This document shows positions 1-9,386 of a stretch of DNA of 64,000 bases, one piece after another. How positions within the stretch are numbered: position 1 is the first letter of the stretch; each line of letters begins with the position of its first letter. The stretch is from Engraulis encrasicolus. Taxonomy: Eukaryota; Chordata; Actinopteri; Clupeiformes; Engraulidae. The stretch spans positions 53,322,442-53,386,441 of the forward strand of contig NC_085860.1 in assembly GCF_034702125.1 (NCBI RefSeq), written 5' to 3'. A program made the translations under genes and the position numbers. The notes below the pieces were generated by a model. The model was not told the DNA's origin, did not search any database, and saw nothing but the letters and a program-made list of their open reading frames with translations.

Positions 1-581
1 GAAAATGGCCTCTATGTTGAGTAGCTATCTGCGCTATTTTAATTAAGAGTTCATGGAAATGATATTGGGAAATCTGTCTTATTTGAATATGGAAAAACAA
101 AAGCCTCAGCCTTTCCAACCATAATGCTTTATGTCTTTCAGAATGATTATTTGTCCCCACTGAAGATTCTTAACAATTCAAATTAGGCCTATATAAATCT
201 ATGTGTTGGATTCATGCCCTTCATGCCCCCCTCCACTCCCCCGAATAACAACAATAATAATTTAAAAAGGGAAAAAAAAAGAACGGTGGGGGGTGGGGGG
301 CATGGGTAGGCCCAAAATTAGAATCTTTCATAGGGCCCAAAATTCCTGGCGGCGCCCCTGCTCTGAGCTAATGCCCTGCCCTGACTGTTCCTAAGGACAC
401 TTCTGCCACCTACAGGAACAGTTAGAACATGCCTAGAGGCGTGAAATTTATACACAACATAGGTCAGACCGTCCTCAAGGCGTGGCTGTAAAAAAATATC
501 GCAATTATCGGCGGACGCCACCAAAGGCAGGGGGCGTCACTATTTGAAATGACGTCATTCGCCACCGAAGGCAGCCAATGA
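1..581. other. No gene recognised
   Basis: Mostly A/T-rich unique-looking sequence with an A-rich run followed by a G-rich tract near 265-300. Short open frames on the minus strand have no recognisable domain. I see no promoter, splice pair or repeat boundary I would defend. Confidence 0.5.
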
Positions 582-589
582 GTTAATCT

Positions 590-900
590 GGTTGTTTGGT
601 TTTCCTGCTGCCATGGCATTGTGTGCATTCCAATATCCGATCTTGCTTCCTCCACTTGTGCTTGTGGCCTCGACCTGCCTTCAGGCCCCTCCTCCGTGGA
701 GAAAACAATAAAGTTTCCCAGCTGTCAGCCTAGCCACAACAACTTTTGGGGGACTGTTTTTCATTCACCATCCAGTTTGCAAATGAGAAAATGACTTTAC
801 AATTGAGCTTTTGCGAGATATTGAAATATAATGCTGTTGTCAGTGATGTCATCATGACGTATTACTTCCTGGTACGAGGCCACAAGTTCGAGGATGCAAG
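590..900 (+). repeat. Local composite repeat, middle module
   Basis: This stretch recurs nearly unchanged at 15605-15965 and 44575-44935. It carries an AATAAA signal near 707 and the recurring phrase TTGCGAGATATTGAAA. Together with the RT-derived module that follows it, it looks like part of an old decayed retroelement that has spread or been duplicated locally. The family is not identified. Confidence 0.6.
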
Positions 901-901
901 G

Positions 902-1230
902 ACGCATATTAATCATGGGTGAGCGGTTAGGGCATCAGACTTGTATCCCAAAGGTTGCCGGTTCGACTCCCAACCCGCCAGGGTGGTGGGGGGAGTAATC
1001 AACCAGTGCTCTCCCCCCATCCTCCTCCATGACTGAGGTACCCTGAGCATGGTACCGTCCCACCGCACTGCTCCCCATGGGGCGCCACTGAGGGCTGCCC
1101 CCTTGCACGGGTGAGGCATAAATGCAATTTCGTTGTGTGCAGTGTGCAGTGTTCACTTGTGTGCTGTGGAGTGCTGTGTCACAATGACAATGGGAGTTGG
1201 AGTTTCCCAATGGGCTTTCACTTTCACTTT
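902..1230 (+). repeat. tRNA-derived SINE
   Basis: The 5' part resembles a tRNA, with a degenerate A box around 918-932 and a perfect B box GGTTCGACTCC at 960-970. A tRNA-unrelated body and a 3' part rich in TGTGCAGTG-type repeats follow. Minus-strand relatives occur at 7572-7795 and, truncated, at 37150-37245. It separates the composite-repeat modules on either side, so it inserted into that older repeat. Confidence 0.75.
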
Positions 1231-1490
1231 TTCACTATTGGAACGCACCCTTTAACCTACTCCTCCAAGGGCTGTCCTCAGCTCATAAGCTCTCCACAGG
1301 GGTGCCCCAAGTGTACATGCTGAGACCCCATCTGTTCGCTGGGATATGTGATCCACTCACATGGCTTGTTATATCACAGCTGTGCTGATGATATTCAGCT
1401 GTACCTGTTTTACCAGCTGGATTACTCCATATTCTCTGCATACATTTCCTCTTGCCTCTCTGAAATATCTACCTCCTAGCTGGCAAAGCT
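1231..1490 (+). pseudogene. L2-like LINE reverse-transcriptase remnant
   Basis: Related to the segment at 9476-9931 (minus), where the frame still reads a block ending in CADDSQLYL, equivalent to the catalytic YADD region of L2/CR1-type LINE reverse transcriptases. Here the frame is broken by stops. Copies lie at 14640-14890, 15966-16235, 36720-37080, 44936-45245 and 60030-60345, with minus-strand ones at 18310-18467 and 48565-48726. No functional product is expected. Confidence 0.6.
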
Positions 1491-1535
1491 GTAAATAAAA
1501 TCGTTGCAAATGGTCCAGATCATATGACAGGTGTA

Positions 1536-1701
1536 TGAAACATATCCAATGCACTCTTCTTCTTGGTTAAAAAGCTTTTAATAAACTTAGCTAGTTCATA
1601 GTGGAACTCTTAAAACTGTTTTTAACAGTTCCACTATGAACTAGCTAAGTTTATTAAATGTGTTTTAACCAAGAAGAAGAGTGCCTTGGATATGTTTCAT
1701 T
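1536..1701. repeat. 166-bp near-perfect hairpin
   Basis: Bases 1536-1617 are almost exactly the reverse complement of 1622-1701, leaving only a few loop bases. The outermost matching pair is TGAAACATATCC against GGATATGTTTCA. I see no clear target duplication, so it may be a foldback MITE or a locally inverted duplication. Confidence 0.85.
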
Positions 1702-2337
1702 GACCTGGATCCATAGTAAAGGATAACCAAAGAGCACCTTCGCCAAACTTGACTGAACGCAGAAGCTCTCTGACCCTTTTCTTTGAATATGACAGGTGTG
1801 TCAGGTACTGATTCAGTCATAATATCTAATCTAAGCCAGGAGACTCTAAAACAGCTTTGTTTGTGAAATGTATGGCCTTGAGCTTGAGTCGAGCAAGCGC
1901 CAGTAGTCAGTGTACCTTGGTAAACAGAGTACTAGCAGGTGCCCATTTTGACTGAATCAGTACCATTCAGACACAGACACACTATGTCATAAACACACTT
2001 TTAGCCCGTGGACAGCAAAATTCAGGGTTTTTTGTAAGATAAAGGGTGGAAATGCCCTCCAAGTTGCAATGAAACATAATTTATTGTTACAAGTTATTGT
2101 AAATAAAGCCTGGAATATCATTCAACTTGATTTGTTCAGAATATCCCTGAGGCACAAAGATACCTAGGATACCTATAGGCCTACGCAAATATGGCTGCAT
2201 AAAGCCTATGTGATATTTAGGACCCAACTTGCAACTTTGAGTTTATGAATTTAGGATAATGAGTATCAACTTTTTTCAATCAAGCCATATTCTATTCACA
2301 CATAAAATCACAAAATTTATATCTGGAAGAAAATAAA
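1702..2337. other. No gene recognised
   Basis: A/T-rich sequence without a credible open frame, splice pair or repeat boundary. It is followed directly by the trinucleotide repeat. Confidence 0.45.
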
Positions 2338-2352
2338 TCAATGATGATGATG

Positions 2353-2410
<58 letters not shown>

Positions 2411-2411
2411 G
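2338..2411. repeat. (ATG)/(ATA) trinucleotide microsatellite
   Basis: A short run of ATG units grades into about 20 uninterrupted ATA/TAA units. Confidence 0.97.
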
Positions 2412-2495
2412 ACTGCATTTCCAGAGAGACAATGCTATTAGTATGGTTGCTGCTTATACACACACACAGAGCTGTTGTATACACACACAGAAGGT

Positions 2496-2497
2496 CT

Positions 2498-2586
<89 letters not shown>
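2496..2586. repeat. (TG)n microsatellite
   Basis: Some 90 bp of TG dinucleotides with a single TC interruption. It abuts the SINE-like sequence that follows. Confidence 0.97.
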
Positions 2587-2587
<1 letters not shown>

Positions 2588-2599
2588 AGATGCTTCAGG

Positions 2600-2705
2600 T
2601 GCCTTTCAGCAATGGGAGAGGTAAGGGTGGGATTCGAACCTGCAACACCCTACACAGTAGGCCACGCCACAGCAGCATTAGGCCACGGTTGCCCAGGTGA
2701 CAGCA
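2600..2705 (-). repeat. tRNA-derived SINE head
   Basis: On the minus strand there is a B box GGTTCGAATC at 2640-2631, with tRNA-like sequence upstream of it. The adjacent (TG)n tract may be part of, or grown from, the SINE tail. Confidence 0.55.
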
Positions 2706-2719
2706 GAGGTCTAAAGTTC

Positions 2720-3479
2720 TACAAGACTGTGTGTGTGTTTGAATGAATGATTCTAAAGGTGACAGTTTGGCAGCCAGTATTTATCCTTCATATCGCTCAA
2801 AAGCACGGTGTGATGCATACTGTGTATTATGGTGCATATTGTTTGTGTTCTCTTTGACAAACTGACCGATTTGGTTTTTTTCACTTGTTCTTACACACAA
2901 TATTGATTACCATGGTGCCATATGTAATAACACTTCACTTTGATGTGAATTATTTCCAGATTTAAATTGTGAAATGTTATTCTTCTTTTTTGTATGCATA
3001 CAGCTGTGCGTCGTGCACCTTGTAAACTGGTTAGGTGATGGCACAGTCAACATGCAAAGAGATGAGAGACATGCAAAAACATGTCTATGAGAAGTCCCAT
3101 TGTGAAAAAGGTTTTCTTTAATTATCTTTGAAGAAATATCATTCTTGTTACGCATGTCGTTCCATGACCATGTGTAGCGTCCGATACAATTGTTGTTTTC
3201 CTCGCACGACATGAGCAGCGTCGGCACTGTCTGAAATCTGTAAAACCTGTTCTGGCTTCGAAAAAATGAAGTGAATGGGACCGTGAAGTCCAGAGTAGGC
3301 TAACTGCGGGTTCAAAATTTTAGATCAGGCTCCCAGGAGAGCAGTGCTTCAATTCTCCACTTCAGGTTGATTTTTTGACAACACTAATGTCCACATGTAG
3401 TACTACTGCAGATTTTGTGGTTTTGTCTTTTTGGTTAGGAAACCATGTTGTTCGCTTTGTTTTTTTGTTTTGTTTTTTC
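2720..3479. other. No gene recognised
   Basis: A minus-strand open frame at 2907-3227 (106 codons) has no recognisable domain, and I see no splice or promoter support. Treated as chance. Confidence 0.4.
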
Positions 3480-3780
3480 CGTCCCTGGGCTAGAGTGATA
3501 GTACACTCAACGTTCCTTGTCAGACCTGTTTTAGAAAATGTCATGTACTTTGTAGCTTAAACGTTGACAGCGAGAGACATGGGGAAAGCCCAGCTGAAGG
3601 AAATAGATTCTGCCATTTTTCATCAAACTGCATTCCAATGCCTGTCACTGCCACTCTGCTGGTAAAAGAATGTTTCTGCTACTTTCTCAATGTTTCTTGT
3701 TACTTTCTACTCTACGTTTCAGTGCCCTCCCATTGGAAAGGGATGATGACAAGTGTACTCACTTAAAATCTGATTGGGCC
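3480..3780 (+). repeat. Local repeat, Z module
   Basis: The stretch from about 3563 to 3715 recurs nearly identically at 61635-61790. More diverged versions lie at 9060-9345, 13740-13935 and 37795-37935. It follows a phrase CTTGTCAGACCTGTTT in most copies, suggesting the tail of one repeat family. Confidence 0.65.
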
Positions 3781-3830
3781 TTATGGGTGTGACTCTAACA
3801 TCATAGTCATTGCTAAAATGGGTTACCAAT

Positions 3831-4045
3831 GGGGGGGGGGGGGGGTGGCACTGTGGAGCAGGGTTTTAAGCCCCCCACATTATATATGGGCTTGTATGCT
3901 TATAGTGACCCGGGTTTGAGTCCGGCCTGGGTCCTTTGCCAGCCCTGCCCTATCTCTCTCTCCCACTCTCTTCCTGTCACGCTCTTGACTGTCCTATAAT
4001 CAATAAAGACACAAAAGTGCTTAAAAAAGTCCTTAAAAATGCCTT
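3831..4045 (+). repeat. tRNA-derived SINE
   Basis: After a G run there is an A-box-like GTGGCACTGTGG, a B box GGGTTTGAGTCC at 3912-3923, a pyrimidine-rich body (TCTCTCTCTCCCACTCTC), and a tail with AATAAA and AAAA-containing short repeats. The 3' half is shared by the sequence at 15120-15205 and 42170-42239, where the head is missing. Confidence 0.7.
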
Positions 4046-4046
4046 A

Positions 4047-4150
4047 CAATGTGCTAGGAATCTCATAGCGGATAGCTTCACCCGTTTCTTCACCGAAAAC
4101 CACGCAAAATAGTTTTACTAAGAAGTGGTAACTCCACTGAAAGTGCCCTG
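4047..4150 (+). repeat. Local composite repeat, first module
   Basis: Near-identical to 15205-15310 and 44186-44290; a weak relative lies at 63890-63940. Confidence 0.6.
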
Positions 4151-4401
4151 CTCTCAGCCTTAAAGGGGCATTCCACCGGTGGAGACATGAATATGTTACT
4201 GAAAGTGGGTCATATGTATAGTAGAATAGTAACATACATTTCTAATTTGGTGCCTTCTTGGCCAAGAAAAGGCAGAAAATGACTTTTTATTGCTTGTGGA
4301 TTTGTGACAACAATCCCCATAATGCACTGCAATGCTCAAGTTCCACAGGCCACACCCAGTTATTTGGGACTCTATGCATCATCCCTCCCTCAGCTTGCAG
4401 G

Positions 4402-4599
4402 CAGTGTTGCCAGATTGGGCTGTTTCCCGCCCAATTGGGCTGCTTAGGATGGTCGTGTGCGGGTAAAAATGGCATTTAGCAGAAAAACCCGCCCAATTTT
4501 AGCCATAGAAATCAAAAGAATTGGGCGGGATTTTGAGCTTCTAGGCTGGTTTTGAGCATTTTTTGGGCTGGAAATCATCAGCCTCATCTGGCAACCCTG
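4402..4599 (-). mobile_element. hAT-type MITE, copy 1 (198 bp)
   Basis: Terminal inverted repeats CAGTGTTGCCAGAT and ATCTGGCAACCCTG bound the element. It is flanked by a perfect 8-bp duplication CTTGCAGG (4394-4401 and 4600-4607), the hAT signature. Copy 2 at 6148-6345 has the same length and opposite orientation, with a different duplication, so the two inserted independently. Confidence 0.95.
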
Positions 4600-4607
4600 C
4601 TTGCAGG

Positions 4608-4879
4608 TGCATCACAGTGGGACAGACATCACTGGAAAGGAGAAGCTGGAGCACACTGCAGCTTAGTTTACCAGACTTTATTTTGTGCACACACGCGACC
4701 AACGTTTCTGTGTTGCTACACCTTCTTCAGAGTCAAATGATAGCAAGAGAGAGACACACATTTCAAGACTTGACATTCACAGGTGATCCTACTTGGTTTG
4801 GCTAAATTGGTCTGATCTCATTGCAGGTAATTGACCCCACCCCCCAACACCAGGACAAGATTGTAGACAATTAGACAGC
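4608..4879 (-). mobile_element. Penelope-type 3' tail, left inverted arm
   Basis: Reverse complement of segments within 5092-6127. It contains a hammerhead-type motif (4697-4730, minus) and an AATAAAGT-type sequence in the short tail beyond it. No protein-coding part is present. Assignment to a Penelope-like element rests on the same motif layout as in the tail of the coding element at 22783-24970 and is partly inference. Confidence 0.6.
4697..4730 (-). ncRNA. Hammerhead-type ribozyme motif (degenerate)
   Basis: On the minus strand it reads CTGAAGA, then a stem GGTGT/ACACA closed by AGCA, then GAAAC, GTTG and GTC. The core boxes match the hammerhead consensus (CUGANGA, GAAA, cleavage at GUC). 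One stem II pair is lost (A where the right copy has C) and an extra unpaired A precedes stem II. Hammerhead motifs are known in Penelope-like elements. Activity is not shown. Confidence 0.7.
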
Positions 4880-5194
4880 TTGCCAACTTCCCAAAACAAA
4901 ATAAAAAAGTGAAAAAAACAATACACAAAGAACATTGTCAATAAAACCACAGCTACAATTATTAGAAGACCACAGCCGTGATGCTGGAAAAATTTGTTAG
5001 AGAGAGCAAGACATATTGTGTTCCTCATTTATGCCCTGAGGCTCCACTGAATTTAGAGTATGAATCCAAAATGCCTTTCCACAAAGCCTCTCTGTCTAAT
5101 TGTCTGCAATCTTGTCCTGGTGTTGGGGGTGGGGTCAATTACCTGCAATGAGATGAGACCAATTTAGCCAAACCAAGTGGGATCACCTGTGATT

Positions 5195-5983
5195 TGCTAC
5201 GTGTACATGATGTTTTTGAATCGGATCTAATAGATCGGATTTAAGTAGATCGGATTAAGAGTTATTTTGCGACGTGTATACATGGCAATTTCACTTAAAT
5301 GCGATTAAACGTCTGGGGAAAATAAAGCATTGCGATTGGACTGAGGACGCACGTGCTGAGTGAGCCAAATAAGGCGTGGGGGCGTGGTCGCCAAACCTCC
5401 GGGGAACTACTGGGACACAAGCTTATCTTCAGCCCGAAAATGAATTCCCTCAGTGGACTCAAGGCTGGTAAAATCCCCTTTGGGTCTGGTTCTTTCAAAT
5501 GCTAGTTAGCACCCTCCTAGCTTAGAAAAACGAACTGGTGAAAGGGTGATGTGGAGTAACTTTGTTGTGCTTAATTACTTCGTGGGGCACTTTTACATCA
5601 ATATATGGAAGCCACAACATTTATAGTCGCTTAGGGACTTTAAATTAAGCAAAACTTTCATGTGAAAATCAACAGGAAGTGCCGCCATCTTTTTCTCACT
5701 GACAAAGAGCACGGGCTCTTGGCGCCATCGTGTGGTCAACGAGCATGCGTGGAACGACCGGATTTATTGTAATTCTGATTAAAAGGTTACATGACAGAGG
5801 AACGTGTTTAATCGGATTTAAAAGAGGAATAAACCACCCACTTTAATCGGACTTAAGTTTAAATCGGAATAAACTTAAATCCTGTTCGGTAAGTGTTTAC
5901 ATGATGTTTTTAAAGTGGAATTAAGTTTTAATGAGATTTAAAGTGAGTTAAATCGGATTTAAATGCCTCATGTAAACGTACCA
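5195..5983. mobile_element. Non-autonomous DNA transposon (789 bp)
   Basis: It interrupts the right arm at a position where the left arm is continuous. Its ends are imperfect inverted repeats (TGCTACGTGTACATGA against TGGTACGTTTACATGA), and ATT flanks both sides. The interior is full of degenerate TTTAAATCGGATTTAA-like palindromic units. A 3-bp duplication would fit several superfamilies, so I do not assign one. Confidence 0.75.
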
Positions 5984-6028
5984 ATTGTCAAGTCGTGAAA
6001 TGTGTCTCTCTCTTGCTATCATTTGACT

Positions 6029-6062
6029 CTGAAGAAGGTGTAGCAACACCGAAACGTTGGTC
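6029..6062 (+). ncRNA. Hammerhead-type ribozyme motif
   Basis: CTGAAGA (6029-6035), a single A, stem II GGTGT/ACACC with loop AGCA, GAAAC, loop GTTG, then the cleavage triplet GTC (6060-6062). All core boxes are present and stem II is perfect. Stem I and tertiary contacts cannot be judged by eye. Confidence 0.8.
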
Positions 6063-6147
6063 GGGTGTGTGCACAAAATAAAGTCTTGAAAACTAAGCTG
6101 CAGTGTGCTCCAGCTTCTCCTTTCCAGCTATGCCAGTGACTTACTGG

Positions 6148-6345
6148 CAGTGTTGCCAGATGAGGCTGATGATTTCCAGCCCAAAAAATGCTCAAAACCC
6201 GCCTGGAAGCACTAAATCCCGCCCAATTCTATTGATGTCGATGGGAAAGATTGGGCAAGTTTTCCTGTAAAATGCCATTTTTACCCGCAGACGGCCATCC
6301 CAAGCAGCCCAATTGGGTGGGAAACAGCCCAATCTGGCAACACTG
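6148..6345 (+). mobile_element. hAT-type MITE, copy 2 (198 bp)
   Basis: Ends CAGTGTTGCC and GGCAACACTG, with a perfect 8-bp duplication CTTACTGG at 6140-6147 and 6346-6353. Inverted copy of 4402-4599. Confidence 0.95.
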
Positions 6346-6572
6346 CTTACTGGAGCCTCAATGCCAGTGATTTCAAAAGCACTGGGACACTGATCTGTGA
6401 TAGGTCTGTTAGAGCATTAGGTCCAACCCCCTATGGGCGGGGTTGAAAAGGTGGGGAAAAGGCTTGTAGTCTCAACAGAAATCCACCTCTCTTACACTTC
6501 CTATGTCGATGATGCAAAATGACCATTTTTACATCATTGACAGAGGAAGTGTTAAGAGATGAATGTGGGCTG

Positions 6573-7166
6573 AATTCGAAACGGGAGGCAGTGACTCGAT
6601 GACTCTCCTCCTACATAAACAGGTCACTGATCAGATAGGTGAAGTTAGCTGATGAGGCAGCCGTTCCGAACGGCACTAACGAGTGCGCCGCCTTGCGCAT
6701 TTGATGTTCCGGCGATTCTATGGCGGGAGTTACGTTCATCACGTTAGCGCTTAGCTTACGCATGCTATTTGAACGGTGAATGATCGTCAGACGGCGGAAT
6801 CGTAAAATAGGCTATAAATAGATCTAGCGACCGCATATTTAGATACTACAATGTTGATTTATGCATTCGATTTTCAATATCTACACACACAAGTGTCAGA
6901 ATAAAGAGTATGATGAGGTAGTAGTTTGGGTAGTAGCCATGTTTGTTTTTCAGGTTTCCGGTTGAGAGGGAGGTGGCGCACAGCATGTTGGGTACCAAGG
7001 CAGCGAAGTCAGCATCTGATGTATCCTCGAAATATCCTCGTTACGCCCACAAATGCAGTCAACTGCCGAGAGAGGAAATAAAGCATTTTTTCGTTTCGAT
7101 CCACACTTCATGACTCGATGTCCAGTTAGCTCACTGGAAGGACAGCTGCCTTCCCTGTTTCGAATC
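6573..7166. mobile_element. Non-autonomous TIR element (594 bp)
   Basis: Left end AATTCGAAACGGGAGGCAG and right end CTGCCTTCCCTGTTTCGAATC form an imperfect inverted repeat. The flanks read GGGCTG (6567-6572) and GGGCCG (7167-7172), a possible 6-bp duplication. The interior is unusually rich in CG dinucleotides for this window and has no long open frame. Confidence 0.7.
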
Positions 7167-7185
7167 GGGCCGTGGATTTCTCCCA

Positions 7186-7560
7186 TCTCTTTGGAGGAAT
7201 TACTTCCTGGTGGCCAGTTGTAGAGCATGTATGTAATGTTATAATGTATGTAATGTTTAAATAAAGAGGTTCCATGCGCTTAATGATAATTCCTGATAAG
7301 TTCCTGAAGGAGAATTCAAATAACAGTGAATGTATTGTGCTTTATCTCATTTCAAACCAGGCGCATACAGTATTAAGCAACACAAGATGGAAAACAAATA
7401 TAGTAAAAAAAAATAATAATAATCTATTGCTGGGCCTTTATTGGTGCTATTATCAGGCAATAAAAAATATTATTTTATACACCAAGCTTAACTTTCCGTA
7501 TCAGATCTGTTTTTGAATAGTTTTATTCTGAATTAAATTGAGTTACTTTTGAATTAAACA
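7186..7560 (+). repeat. Local composite repeat, 3' module
   Basis: Shares the run beginning GGAATTACTTCCTGG and an AATAAAGAGGTTCC signal with 8079-8453, 16440-16870 and 45450-45775. Here the middle is deleted. The family is unidentified. Confidence 0.6.
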
Positions 7561-7571
7561 TCTCATGTAAA

Positions 7572-7795
7572 CAAGGCCAGAACACAGTGCACACTGCAGA
7601 AAATGAAATTGCATTTAGGCCTCATCCGGGCAAGCTGAACGGTGTCTCAAGGGAACAGTGCAAGGGGACAATACCATGCTCAAGCAGGGTACCTCAGTCA
7701 TGGAGGAGTATGGGGGAGAGCACTGCTGAAATACCCAGCCACCTGGGAACCCTTTGGCTATAAGTCTGACACCCTATCCACTTACCCTATCCACT
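7572..7795 (-). repeat. tRNA-derived SINE, damaged copy
   Basis: Reverse complement of the family at 902-1230, recognisable by the GCACACTGCAGAAAATGAAA phrase and the CATGACTGAGGTACCCTG region. The B box is deleted. Confidence 0.6.
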
Positions 7796-8078
7796 CTACA
7801 GACTGCTACCCATTCATTGAGAATTCATAAATGTTTGTGTACACACGGTCTGATTGGCGTACAAATCCGCCACAACCACCAAAGTTGAAAATTCTGAACG
7901 ACAGTCCCCACAATGTATTTCGCTTCTGATCATGCAAGTCAAGGGTATCCAGTGACCTAGAAAACCAGTCTGAATGCAGCAGTCTTGAGTTGCCTGCTGG
8001 TTTTGACACCCACTTGCCACTTATGGCAACTGACTTTCCTACAAACTCTTCTGATCGGCCCATACTGTAGGTGAATAA

Positions 8079-8453
8079 TTACTGGCTGGTAGCCACTTGT
8101 AGAACATAATGTAATGTTATGGACCAGTTTAAATTCCCACATAACTTAATGATCTTACACTTACACTTAATGATCATTCCTGATCATTTCCTTAGGAGGA
8201 ATTCACTGTGAATGCACTGTGCATTAGTTTTGGTAATAAAATGCATGTGTAAAGTACTGTTGTATTTCAAACCATGCACATACAGTATTTAGTAGCGCAG
8301 ACTACATTATGGAACACAAATATAGTGAGGCAGGGACAATGGACCTCAAAGTAGAACCTGCAATAATCTTTGTCTTGTAACTTAATTCCATAAAAACACC
8401 ACCATCAATATATATGTTTTTGTACTGCTGGCTGATCGATACTGAGATGATGA
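8079..8453 (+). repeat. Local composite repeat, 3' module (TRIM target)
   Basis: Another copy of the 16440-16870 module. It continues after the TRIM at 8981, so the uninterrupted copies at 16790 and 45700 give the empty target site (GATGATCATGTCCACAG). Confidence 0.7.
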
Positions 8454-8458
8454 TTGTG

Positions 8459-8590
8459 TGTGATGGAGTGACCATCACTAGGTTTGTGGGTGTGTTCTGA
8501 CTGTCACGTCAAAGAGCCTGGCCCCAGTTTACCACCCCAGAAGGTCTGGGTTCGAGTCCCAGCTGGCCAACTCTACTGCCCTTCTCTACA
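8459..8590 (+). repeat. TRIM 5' LTR
   Basis: 132 bp, TG...CA ends. It retains a perfect Pol III B box GGTTCGAGTCC (8549-8559) inside a perfect T-arm: stem CTGGG/CCCAG with loop TTCGAGT (8546-8562). Compared with the 3' LTR it lacks about 21 bp that include the A box. Confidence 0.88.
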
Positions 8591-8592
8591 AT

Positions 8593-8610
8593 TGGTGTCA
8601 GAAGTGGGAT
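8593..8610 (+). promoter_or_regulatory. Primer-binding site (tRNA-Leu)
   Basis: TGGTGTCAGAAGTGGGAT is the exact complement of the 3' end (with CCA) of vertebrate tRNA-Leu(CAA) as I know it. It sits 2 nt after the 5' LTR, the normal position for minus-strand priming. Confidence 0.88.
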
Positions 8611-8809
8611 GGCTACCATGAGGCCATCGGAAGCATACCCATGTGAGCCGTAATTTCATGTGAGGGAACCCCGGGATTGGTGACCCTGGTGCAAGGGACC
8701 CCAGTGATGGGTGAAGTGTAGGTGACGGGGTCCACTGGATGGGAGAAGCATGTTGGGCAGTTGTGTGAGGGACACCATGAGTGTGTGAAGCACACAAATG
8801 CGCTTCCTG

Positions 8810-8822
8810 AAGGGGAAGGCAG
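8810..8822 (+). promoter_or_regulatory. Polypurine tract
   Basis: AAGGGGAAGGCAG, nearly all purine, ends directly at the TG start of the 3' LTR, where plus-strand priming would occur. Confidence 0.75.
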
Positions 8823-8975
8823 TGTGATACAGTGACCATCACTAGGGTCAAGGGTGTGTTCTGACTGTCACGCCAAAGAGCCTGGCTCTTTGGTGTAGCG
8901 GTCAGATCCCCGGTTTACTATCCTAAAGGTCTGGGTTTGAGCCCAAGCTGGGCAACTCTACTCCCCTTCGCTACA
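8823..8975 (+). repeat. TRIM 3' LTR with tRNA-like module
   Basis: 153 bp. Contains an A-box-like TGGTGTAGCGG (8891-8901) and a B-box-like GGTTTGAGCCC (8934-8944), 32 nt apart, the spacing of a tRNA gene's internal Pol III promoter. The T-arm is partly decayed here and intact in the 5' LTR. Acceptor and anticodon stems pair poorly, so it is tRNA-derived rather than a working tRNA gene. Confidence 0.8.
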
Positions 8976-8980
8976 TCGTG

Positions 8981-9345
8981 TCCACAGTGTCTGTATTTGA
9001 GGATTTATCGAAGCAAAAATCTAGTGGGCCATTGTTGGCGCTAAAGTGAGACTCTTATCCTTTCCTTGTCAAACCTGTTTATGAAAAGGTCATGTAACTA
9101 ATGCATTGGCAACAAGAGATATGCGGAAAGCTCGCCTTCAAGCTCGACACTGAAGGAAATAGATTATGCAATATTTCATCAAAATGAATTTCAGTACCAT
9201 TTACTTTCTCTCACCTGTTGTGCTGGTGAAATAATGTTTCAGTTTCTATTCTAAGTGTTAGTGCTCTCCCATTGGACAGAGATGATGATGATAAAAAGTG
9301 TTTTCACTTAAAATCTGATTGGACCTCATATGTGTCACTCTAACA
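8981..9345 (+). repeat. Local composite repeat, continuation and Z module
   Basis: Continues the 8079-8453 repeat after the TRIM, then matches the Z module (from about 9060), as in 13740-13935. Confidence 0.6.
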
Positions 9346-9386
9346 TCATATTGGATGGGTCTGCCAATAGTAGAATGATTTTCTTA

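Larger units (their letters stand above)
5092..6127 (+). mobile_element. Penelope-type 3' tail, right inverted arm
   Basis: Matches the left arm in inverted orientation: 5092-5191 and 5987-6127 pair with 4608-4879, and 5195-5983 is a later insertion. It contains the intact hammerhead-type motif and ends about 65 bp beyond it, at TTTCCAG. The 212-bp centre between the arms (4880-5091) is unique. Confidence 0.6.
8459..8975 (+). mobile_element. Miniature LTR retrotransposon (TRIM), 517 bp
   Basis: A complete small LTR-type element. Terminal direct repeats (8459-8590 and 8823-8975) start TGTGAT and end CTACA. An 18-nt primer-binding site complementary to tRNA-Leu lies 2 nt inside the 5' repeat, and a purine tract lies immediately before the 3' repeat. 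The flanks TTGTG (8454-8458) and TCGTG (8976-8980) match the target TCATG seen in empty copies of the host repeat, giving a 5-bp duplication with drift. The 232-bp interior has no gag or pol and no convincing open frame, so it must have been moved by another element's enzymes. The LTRs contain a tRNA-like module, which is unusual. The repeats differ by a 21-bp gap and scattered substitutions, so the insertion is not recent. Confidence 0.9.

Noticed and set aside
2338..2586. CRISPR-like regular repetition
   Set aside because: Simple microsatellites without spacers; the genome is eukaryotic.
2432..2746. Cys/Val-rich open frame
   Set aside because: Translation of the (TG)n microsatellite.
8884..8954. 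A functional tRNA gene in the TRIM LTR
   Set aside because: A and B boxes fit, but acceptor and anticodon stems pair poorly and the copy in the 5' LTR lacks the A box.
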